Assembly: GCA_015657535.1 (NCBI GenBank)
Contig: JADHZB010001627.1
Span: 1-19,004 of the forward strand
Direction: 5' to 3'
Length of the DNA stretch: 19,004 bases
From: Nephromyces sp. MM_2019
Lineage: Eukaryota; Apicomplexa; Aconoidasida; Nephromycida
Shown here: positions 10,111-19,004 of the stretch, piece after piece
How the letters are laid out: the number at the start of each line of letters is the position of its first letter
Position numbering within the stretch: the first letter of the stretch is position 1
The notes under the pieces: model-generated
The model's input: the letters and a program-made list of their open reading frames with translations, nothing else
What the model was told of the DNA's origin: nothing
The model's database searches: none
Made by a program: the position numbers and the translations under genes

Positions 10111-10728
10111 TGGATACATTAATGTGTGTAGTTTCTATTATCTAGCTTGATCCCCGAGATCTGCGAGCAAAAATTCCAATTGAGAATATCTCACTAACTC
10201 ATTGTTTTGGGTGTACTACACACTTCACTTCTCTCTCCACCCACCCGCCTGCGTGCGTGGGTGTGTGTGTGCCGATGTTACCTGCACCATCGATGCAGGG
10301 CTACTTGACAACGAATAAATGAGAGATACAAACGGTTTGTGATACTTCCTCTTAAAAAACATCTCCCGAAGTATGCTCGGCCTGGAAGTGAAGACTTCAA
10401 ATTGAAAATGCTAAAGTCTCCCTCCTACTATCTATTTATGTGGCGTATATGATGTAGGGTTTTATTTAAAGGATTTTTATATGTGCAAGTGGTAAGCTAC
10501 ACGATTTCCGCTAAACTCAATCGTGTATGGGGTATTACGTATTATTTATGTTGATATGTGTATGTTGAATCCCTAAACTTACTAGTGAAAAACTAGATGA
10601 ATTAGTTTTTAAGAGTGCTTTCCTGATAATGAGTGGTAATCTTCTTCTATCCCTACGAACTTCTTCTTTTCCATGGTAGTTTAATTCGATAGACGATGGA
10701 TTTTGTTATTTGCATTGAAATTAGTTGC
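10111..10728. other. intergenic stretch with a short GC-rich hairpin
   Basis: No gene is recognised. CACCCAC at 10238-10244 can pair with GTGGGTG at 10257-10263 around a 12-nt GC-rich loop. The sequence then becomes TG-rich for about 12 bp. The rest is unique AT-rich DNA. Confidence 0.35.
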
Positions 10729-10740
10729 TGTACGTACACT
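10729..10740 (+). repeat. palindromic motif TGTACGTACACT, copy 1
   Basis: First of ten exact matches to TGTAYRTACA in the window. The core is self-complementary, and the trailing CT gives it a + orientation. It is 25 bp (start to start) from copy 2. Confidence 0.6.
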
Positions 10741-10753
10741 CGATGTTTGCCTT

Positions 10754-10765
10754 TGTATGTACACC
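10754..10765 (+). repeat. palindromic motif TGTATGTACACC, copy 2
   Basis: Second match to TGTAYRTACA, followed by CCCCG. It forms the closest pair in the set with copy 1. Confidence 0.6.
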
Positions 10766-11615
10766 CCGTAGTTTGTTGATGAAGCAATTTTGCCTAGAAT
10801 GTTTTTTGAGTGTTTGCGCGGGGAAACGCCACTTGAGTTGTTGTGGAATGCGAGCGAATGATTTTTTTTGAAGAGAGGGAAGATGTTTTTACTGTTGGAT
10901 TTCTCATGTTAATGCGTTTGGAGCCTGTGAAATCAAAATTTTGTCTGGAAGCAATGAGTTAGCTTTTGGGAAACTCTTTATGTGTGTAGTAGGAGATGAG
11001 AGTAGAGTAGACGGATAAAAGTAGAGATAAAATTAGACAGATGAGAGATAAGTTAACCTGAGATAACTTGAGACAACCTGCGTTGAGATGAAATAAGATG
11101 AGATGATAAGCTTTTTTACAGAATTTTTAGAATGGGAAATCATTGCTCTGCGCACTCTAAAATATCTCTGCGCCACCTGATTCTTCCCAACCATAAATTA
11201 TCAAAAACTCAAGTGGGAAATACAGTTTAAACCTTGTATTTCGATGATTTGTTGATATTTCGAAGAGGGAAATAAAGAAGAATTACCAGATGTTCTCTTT
11301 TCTATGTTTTTTGATGCTGTGGTTGTGTGTATAAGAGGTAGTGATCTTCAATCTAGATCACAGTCTTTTATGCGTAAGCTTTGAAAGCAAAAGTTTTCTG
11401 TTTGTTGAATGAGATCCACCTGTTTGTATTTCTGCCTTTTTTTGCAATAAGAAGAATGTTGATGTTTTGAAATGTTTCTTTGCCTTTCTGTAAAGAAACC
11501 GTCTTTTTTGTTCATTTTCTAAGAAAAAGGAGCGATGATTCTGCGGGTTTATATGGAGAGGGGTGATTGGATTTTCTGAGCGATTTCTGTTTTGCATAAA
11601 AAAAAAAATGGATTG
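10766..11615. other. intergenic stretch with GATAA/GAGATA-rich segment
   Basis: No gene is recognised. Between about 10990 and 11105 the + strand is a loose repeat of GAGATGAGA, GATAA and AGACAG words. A - strand open frame at 11358-11597 is Lys/Arg-rich (KRRFLYRKAKKHFKTSTFFL), but no splice or homology support is visible. Confidence 0.35.
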
Positions 11616-11795
11616 ATGAATATTGCATCTGAAGATGATGAATATAAAGATGAAGATGCAGATGATAGTGATCGTGAAGATGATGGTGGTGATGAATGTG
11701 ATGAACTGATCGTGGTGATGTATTGATGATGAATTGATGAAGATGAATAGATGAAGATGAATGGATGATGATGAACTGATGGTGGTGATGCATTG
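11616..11795. repeat. GAT/GAA-rich degenerate repeat with a small acidic open frame
   Basis: GATGAT, GATGAA and GGTGAT words dominate. A 26-bp segment starting GATGAACTGAT recurs at 11700 and 11770 with two differences. On the + strand an ATG at 11616 opens a 36-codon frame to a TGA at 11724-11726, rich in Asp and Glu (SEDDEYKDEDADDSDRED). The opposite strand gives a His-rich frame. Both follow directly from the triplet composition, so coding is unproven. Confidence 0.5.
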
Positions 11796-12130
11796 GCGAT
11801 GAAGATAGTAACTACAGAGAAGTGTTAAGAGCTCATAGTATAGGTAAAAGCGTTATAGAAATCACTTCATCAGAACTCGCACACAGTAACAATGCTGCAT
11901 ATCTTTGTCAGTGAAAAGCATCGACGAAGTTATGCTAAATCTACAAGTTTTAAAGTGATTGTGTGGCTTTTGGCTGCATTTTTCTCTGCCTTTCGTGATT
12001 GAGGTCATGCCTCATCACGAATAGCATGTGTGTGTGTTTCTTGGTTGCCGGCTTCTTCACCATACACTAAGTGAAAGCCTCCTTTAATGGGAGAGTGGGC
12101 TTATATGATTATATCTACTTTTGAGGAAAG

Positions 12131-12280
12131 ACTATAAGCCTTCGTGCTTGGGAGTGTTAGCCACACACATACTAAAGGGATGAACTAATGTCTGCAAGTT
12201 TGAGAGAGTTAGCCATGAATATACTAGAGAGATAGGCTAATGCCTGCAAATCTAAGAGGGTAGCCACACACACTAGCGAG
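12131..12280. repeat. 53-bp tandem array, about 2.8 copies
   Basis: Copies start at 12131, 12184 and 12237 with ACTATAAGCCTTCGTGCTTG, ACTAATGTCTGCAAGTTTGA and CTAATGCCTGCAAATCTAAG. All share GTTAGCCA (or GGTAGCCA) followed by CACACA or TGAATA and ACTA. It lies about 570 bp upstream of the adenylate kinase start. Confidence 0.75.
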
Positions 12281-12548
12281 CTCTATGCGGCTGAAAAAAG
12301 GAGGGAAACTCCTCTGAAGATGCAGTCGCTGCTGTCTTATAGCTTTGCATGAGGGATACTTTGGTTTTCTCCGTTAAATGATTTAGAATTTCACACACTT
12401 TTGCTACTTTCAGCTGCTGACTTACACACAAAGATTAAGCTTTTTGGAAGTTTCATCATGTGTATACGCTTTTGCATTGAAAACGTATAAATTTGGTCTT
12501 TTTTGACGTTTTTTTTGAAGCTAATGCAGGAGGGCTCTATGGCAGAAC

Positions 12549-12655
12549 AAGAGAGGCACATGCACAGAAACCGAAGGAGAAATATGCACACAAGCAGAAA
12601 CACGAAGAGAGGCACACAACCAAACAGAAACAAAAACACACAAGCAGAAACAGCG
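12549..12655. repeat. ~56-bp tandem duplication, CA-rich
   Basis: Two copies start at 12549 and 12605 with AAGAGAGGCACA and end in CACAAGCAGAAACA(C/G)CG. Copy lengths are 56 and 51 bp. The segment is rich in CAGAAAC and CACA words and lies about 200 bp upstream of the adenylate kinase ATG. It is responsible for long open frames on both strands that I do not consider genes. Confidence 0.65.
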
Positions 12656-12848
12656 ACACACAAGTATACGCCCAAAAAAAATGTACATATGCAGAGAGTA
12701 CACACAAAATTGTGATTTGAATACATTGTGTGTGCGTAAACGATATATACGTGTTTTGTGGCTATTAAACCTTCAGGAAGGCTACCTGCCAATGAGATAT
12801 CACACACACACACAGAAGATTGAAAGAAATTTTCACTTTCCTCTTTGA

Positions 12849-16049
<3,201 letters not shown>

Positions 16050-16066
16050 GAGTTAAAAGCTGATTG

Positions 16067-16138
16067 AAGACTATAGAGAAAATGTCAGGGCTGAGCCTTA
16101 TCTCTGTAGAGTAAGGAAAGTGAAGTTTCTATAGTCTT
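16067..16138 (+). ncRNA. nested hairpin just after the adenylate kinase stop
   Basis: AAGACTATAG at 16067-16076 is the exact reverse complement of CTATAGTCTT at 16129-16138. After a 2-nt bulge, AAA at 16079-16081 can pair with TTT at 16126-16128. Inside, CCTTA (16096-16100) pairs with TAAGG (16112-16116), and CTC pairs with GAG around a TGTA loop with one bulged T. Starting 18 nt after the stop codon, it probably lies in the 3' UTR. It could affect mRNA stability, 3' end formation or protein binding. Function is inferred only. Confidence 0.45.
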
Positions 16139-16139
16139 A

Positions 16140-16370
16140 ACCCAGAGGATTGCTTAAACTTTTGCCAAGAAGAGCCTTGTACATACACCTACTTTAACGG
16201 AGGAAGTAGTAAGACAGCAGCAGTTTACACTGTTTGCTCTTTTTCCAGGAAACTGAGCTATTTTTTTGACGTTTTCGAGGAATCTGTGAGGCAGAATATA
16301 TGAGGGTTTTGCTGGACGAGCAAATCTCCGTGGAGTTTTTTCTTATAACAAAAGAGCGATGATGCGAAAT
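16140..16370. other. unique segment open on both strands
   Basis: The non-repetitive block downstream of adenylate kinase is open in two + frames (for example KTAAVYTVCSFSRKLSYFFD). It is also open in one - frame (for example ICSSSKTLIYSASQIPRKRQ, ending at a stop at about 16194). A possible + acceptor TTTGCTCTTTTTCCAG lies at about 16234-16249. I cannot decide whether it is an exon, and on which strand. Confidence 0.2.
16178..16189 (+). repeat. palindromic motif TGTACATACACC, copy 5
   Basis: Exact TGTAYRTACA match 40 bp after the nested hairpin. A small hairpin CTACTT/AAGTAG (16189-16194 and 16204-16209) follows immediately. Confidence 0.6.
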
Positions 16371-16414
16371 ATTATATGCAGACCCAGATGGATACACAAA
16401 TAGACAAAAAAATG

Positions 16415-16520
16415 GCATGCACACACACACAGTTACACACACGAATAGGCACACATGATTGCGCAAATAGACATGCCCATACACACGAATAGACGCACAT
16501 AAACACGCACACACACGCAC
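16415..16520. repeat. CA-rich low-complexity tract
   Basis: CACACACACACA followed by ACACACGAATAG, which recurs at about 16437 and 16481, and CACGCACACACACGCACA. By strand polarity it would fit an intron of a - strand gene, but no flanking exons are established. Confidence 0.6.
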
Positions 16521-16659
16521 AGGTGATTCCTGACTAAACCAATCAGCTAGTAAATATGATGCTTCAGAAGTTCTCGTGTGCAGAACCGCAGTTTTGCCTT
16601 AAAATGGGCAGGAGCAGTTGAAGCTCTTTATAGTATTCCCAGCTATGGCTGGAGCTGGG

Positions 16660-17220
16660 CACACACACAGGACTACGTGTGCTTCAAAAGATAAGCTTCC
16701 ACCAGAACACGCCCTCTTCAACGTTAAAAGCAGGGCACACACATAGCTACCCTTAGTATAGTTGCCTGTACATACACCGAAAAGCGTGCCGAGGTATGCT
16801 TTGAACGAGGAATTCGTCTGCCAACAATTTTGCATCAACGCACACATATATACTATTAGTGTGTGATGTGTGTGTGCGTGGAAGCACAGCATATTTTGCA
16901 TGGCGCTAGGAGGCATCCAGCAGCCTTGGAAGTTGTGCAAATATCGCACACATACAAGTATGATGTGAAGAGAGACATACATTTGATGTACGCACACACG
17001 TGTAATGCAGGCATAATGCGCGCTTACGCGCATATGATGAGCTCGTGTGAACACACAACAGTACGCACACATCCATACCCATCCATGCGCACGTCCACAC
17101 ACATGCATATCTGCATGGATGCATCCGCACACACGCATGCACCTCGTCGCATGGATTTACACACCTACACACTCCAACAAACCCACACACACATCCTCAC
17201 CCATACACGAACACTTCCCT
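16660..17220. repeat. CA-rich stretch with interspersed unique blocks
   Basis: Short CACACA runs alternate with unique blocks of 40-80 bp up to about 16970, and a dense CACA/CATGCA-rich segment follows from about 16985 to 17220. A 150-codon + frame (from ATG 16866, partly EAQHILHGARRHPAALEVVQ) and a 179-codon - frame overlap head-on here. Both are His/Thr or Cys/Val-rich, and neither has a recognisable domain. Confidence 0.5.
16767..16778 (+). repeat. palindromic motif TGTACATACACC, copy 6
   Basis: Exact TGTAYRTACA match with the same centre dinucleotide (CA) as copy 5. Confidence 0.6.
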
Positions 17221-17340
17221 TATGGGTGCACAGCAATGTAGAGTTAATGCATAAGTCCCTTGTGTGTGTTGCATTCAAAGCTGTTGAATACGCAGTTTTT
17301 ACGTCAAATTCGTAATCTTTGGTGTATAGGTGGTGTCTAG

Positions 17341-17356
17341 AGGTGTACGTACACCC
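17341..17356 (+). repeat. palindromic motif GGTGTACGTACACC, copy 7
   Basis: A 14-bp perfect palindrome (17342-17355) around TGTACGTACA, followed by CGTTTGTGTGTG. GGTGTATATACACCCGTTTG in copy 4 has the same right flank CCCGTTTG, so similarity extends beyond the palindrome. Confidence 0.7.
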
Positions 17357-17622
17357 GTTTGTGTGTGCACACACCCAAGTTTTTGATCATGTGATGGCTT
17401 TGGTCGAGATCTTCACGCATTATGTGTGGGGAGGTGTGCGAACACCATGTTGATACCGGCATTTGATCTGCGATACGTAGGAGTTGAACTACACACACAC
17501 CCTCAATCTTTCAATTGATGTGTAGCTTGAAGATTCACTTACATAGCTCAATTCAGATGATTTATGTAGGTACTTTTCAGGTATTTTGCATCGTTAGAGC
17601 GGCAGCTGATATGTGTGCTGCA

Positions 17623-17640
17623 GAGGTGTACGTACACCTC
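17623..17640 (+). repeat. 18-bp perfect palindrome, motif copy 8
   Basis: GAGGTGTACGTACACCTC is completely self-complementary and is the longest perfect dyad of the family. It lies in unannotated sequence 270 bp after copy 7. Confidence 0.75.
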
Positions 17641-17872
17641 ATAATCGCTCGATTTAGTCGATAAATCGTCTTTATGATTCTCAGGTTGCTGATGATTTGA
17701 TTCTATGTGGGATGGTATATAACTTCTCGTAAAAACACGATTTTTTTTGTCATGATGTAGTTTAAGAGGGAGGGTGCATCTGCATAGAGAGATGCTTTTT
17801 TTTTTTGTATGTGTGTGTGTGTGGAAGGAGGGAGGGAGGGAGTATGTCTTTGTAATGAGATATTTATGTTTG

Positions 17873-18020
17873 TATGTAGAAAAGCTCGTCCTCATAAGTC
17901 GATAATTATATGCTTGTGTCTATGCGAAAGAAACCTCATCATAATAAGTAGATTATTATAACTGTCTGTGTATATGAAAAATACTCATCCTTATAAGCAA
18001 ATTATAAAATGTGTGTGTGT
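17873..18020. repeat. ~48-50-bp tandem array, three copies
   Basis: Copies start at 17873, 17921 and 17971 with TATGTAGAAA, TATGCGAAAG and TATATGAAAA. They share CTCATCATAATAAG or CTCATCCTTATAAG-like middles, an ATTAT block and a (TG)n end. The last copy runs into a pure TG tract. Confidence 0.65.
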
Positions 18021-18034
18021 GTGTGTGTGTGTGT
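18010..18034. repeat. TG microsatellite, 25 nt
   Basis: An uninterrupted TGTG run, overlapping the end of the preceding tandem array and probably grown from its short TG tail. Confidence 0.95.
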
Positions 18035-18136
18035 TAAGGACGCACAATCACTGTAATAATCCTACAGTGTTCCAAACTTAATCTTTGTTTTTTCTTCATA
18101 TATCCCCATCAAGTATTAAAGGTGTGTGTACGAGAC

Positions 18137-18148
18137 TGTACGTACACT
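18137..18148 (+). repeat. palindromic motif TGTACGTACACT, copy 9
   Basis: Exact TGTAYRTACA match. The following CGCGAAG reappears 35-40 bp on (CTCGCGAAG at about 18184-18192), giving a local direct repeat CTCGCGAAG around it. Confidence 0.6.
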
Positions 18149-18171
18149 CGCGAAGTTGCTTATTCTTTGAG

Positions 18172-18270
18172 ATAGACTTACAGCTCGCGAAGTCTCTTGG
18201 TTCTCTTTATGAAGGCTTTATCTTTCTTACAGAAAGAAAGCCCGAGAACTTGCTTTTGGCTTTTATCTAT
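18172..18270 (+). CDS. candidate internal exon with Dpy-30/RIIa-like helix pair
   Basis: A 33-codon open stretch follows TTGCTTATTCTTTGAG and is followed by GTGTCA. It reads IDLQLAKSLGSLYEGFIFLT and then ERKPENLLLAFIY.

Known: Dpy-30 and RIIa docking motifs have the pattern L...l..G...l...+P.n...f...Y, which form a helix pair for dimerisation. Inference: the pattern L-K-L-SL--GF--L-E-KPEN-L-AFIY fits, but the segment is short and the splice sites are only moderate. It may belong to the same + gene as the exons from 18774. No start exon was found. Confidence 0.25.
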
Positions 18271-18367
18271 GTGTCATTCTCGAAAACTATATATATAGTG
18301 TGTACACTCAGCTACACACAACCCGTCATTGAGGGATGCAGAATCTCCTCTGCATGTGCGTGTATAT

Positions 18368-18590
18368 GTGTGTATTTTAGAGTTTGCATACACAAGCTAG
18401 TTTTGAAGAGCAGTTTTGTGTGTATCTGCTTTAGAGTTCGCACATAGAAAAGATGGTTTTGAAATAGGAATTTTGAGTGGCTGTATAGTTTGAAGTTTGC
18501 GCGAACACTAAAAGGTTTGGAAAGAGCAGTTATGTGTGTGTGTATTCCAGAGCTTGCACCCACTCTAGACGTTTTTGAAAGAGCAGCTTT
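18368..18590. repeat. ~50-59-bp tandem array, four copies
   Basis: Copies start at about 18368, 18418, 18475 and 18534. Each has a (GTGT)GTAT opening, a (TTT)AGAGTTTGCA-like middle, ACAC or ACTCTAGA, then GTTTTGAAAGAGCAG(T/C)TTT. The array lies between the candidate exons at 18172 and 18774, so it would be intronic if they are joined. Confidence 0.75.
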
Positions 18591-18706
18591 GCCAGGTTAT
18601 TCACACTTAAAATGGTTTCTATATGCACCAAGAGATGAGACAGAGGCTATGTCTTTGTATGCTGCTTGAAGCAGAAATTTAGATAGGAAAATGCGTTCAT
18701 CGTGGG

Positions 18707-18718
18707 TGTATATACACC
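18707..18718 (+). repeat. palindromic motif TGTATATACACC, copy 10
   Basis: GGTGTATATACACC at 18705-18718 is a 14-bp perfect palindrome with the same core as copy 4. It lies 55 bp before a probable acceptor. Confidence 0.65.
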
Positions 18719-18773
18719 TAGTGCTGCGTACTCCTTGAAGATGATTTTCATCAATTTTTTGAGTGTTTTGCAG

Positions 18774-19004
18774 AACTAAACGCTTCATACAGTGTAGAGC
18801 GAGAAAAAGGCTTTGCTTCAGCTTTGCCAGCTTTAGGCCGCTTCATTCTGTTTGTGTGAGTTTGTGCTATGATATTCTCGGTTTCCAGCTTCAATGGGAT
18901 ATATACCGTGTGTGTGTTGCCTTTGTAAGATGGATGTCTGCGAGGTGTGTTTATATGGTGCTCTGGATGCTTTGGTGTGTTGAGGTTTTCAGGATTTCAT
19001 AAGG
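18774..19004 (+). CDS. candidate spliced gene running off the right edge
   Basis: Proposed exons are 18774-18849, 18889-18907 (19 nt) and 18993-19004, following the acceptor GAGTGTTTTGCAG. Introns are 39 nt (GTTTGT...TTTCCAG) and 85 nt (GTGTGT...TTTTCAG). Joined, the frame stays open: LNASYSVEREKGFASALPAL, then GRFILFNGIYTDFIR, and continues beyond the window. The first exon needs one base from an upstream exon, which is not identified. No family is recognised. The support is the consistent frame across both joins and splice signals like those of adenylate kinase. Confidence 0.35.

Larger units (their letters stand above)
17221..17872. other. intergenic stretch with two long palindromes and a G/GA run
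   Basis: No gene is recognised. Near 17793-17841 a run of Ts is followed by a TG run and then GGAAGGAGGGAGGGAGGG. Only three GGG tracts are present, so a canonical four-tract quadruplex is not formed. A - strand open frame at 17548-17895 has no motif. Confidence 0.35.

Noticed and set aside
9709..10119. 136-codon - strand frame, His/Thr-rich
   Set aside because: Most of it is the 31-bp minisatellite, whose unit changes frame. Only the last 37 codons look protein-like, which is too little to call.
11358..11793. His-rich and Lys-rich - strand frames
   Set aside because: Explained by the GAT repeat and by T-rich sequence. No start or splice context.
16599..17315. Opposing long frames (150 codons +, 179 codons -)
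   Set aside because: They overlap head-on in CA-rich DNA that lacks stops. Compositions are His/Thr or Cys/Val-rich, and no motif is recognised.
17823..17841. Possible G-quadruplex
   Set aside because: Only three GGG tracts plus two GG are present, so a canonical four-tract structure is not supported.

Overview
The window looks like nuclear DNA of an intron-rich eukaryote, probably a protist. The one gene I can call with confidence is a complete adenylate kinase on the + strand. It has six exons joined by ordinary GT...AG introns, so a bacterial or organellar origin is very unlikely. The LID segment of the enzyme (HPPSGRTYN...PPKV...DDITGEPLIQREDDN) is the long eukaryotic type. An alveolate source is plausible, but I cannot name the organism from the sequence.

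Layout. Bases 1-3400 hold a possible gene end at the left edge and two tentative small spliced genes on the - strand. The first (about 572-1534) ends in a hydrophobic tail anchor and resembles a Bet1-type SNARE. The second (about 2116-2721) has five proposed short exons and weakly resembles the C-terminal half of a sybindin/TRAPP subunit. Both assignments are inference. If they held, both proteins would belong to ER-Golgi vesicle traffic.

Bases 3400-9700 are AT-rich, almost free of CA/TG runs and nearly free of convincing genes. They hold three short tandem arrays and one 561-nt frame broken by a single TGA. From about 9.7 kb the character changes: TG/CA-rich runs, minisatellites and a recurring palindrome (TGTAYRTACA followed by CC or CT) appear. 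Adenylate kinase occupies 12852-16049, and a nested hairpin follows its stop codon. To its right lie CA-rich stretches, more tandem arrays, and candidate exons of a + strand gene running off the right edge.

The most unusual observations are the ten copies of one palindromic motif confined to the right half, and seven unrelated tandem arrays whose units are all about 48-66 bp. I also note a 14-bp hairpin inside adenylate kinase intron 1 and a nested hairpin just after its stop codon. No tRNA, rRNA, CRISPR array or intact mobile element was recognised.
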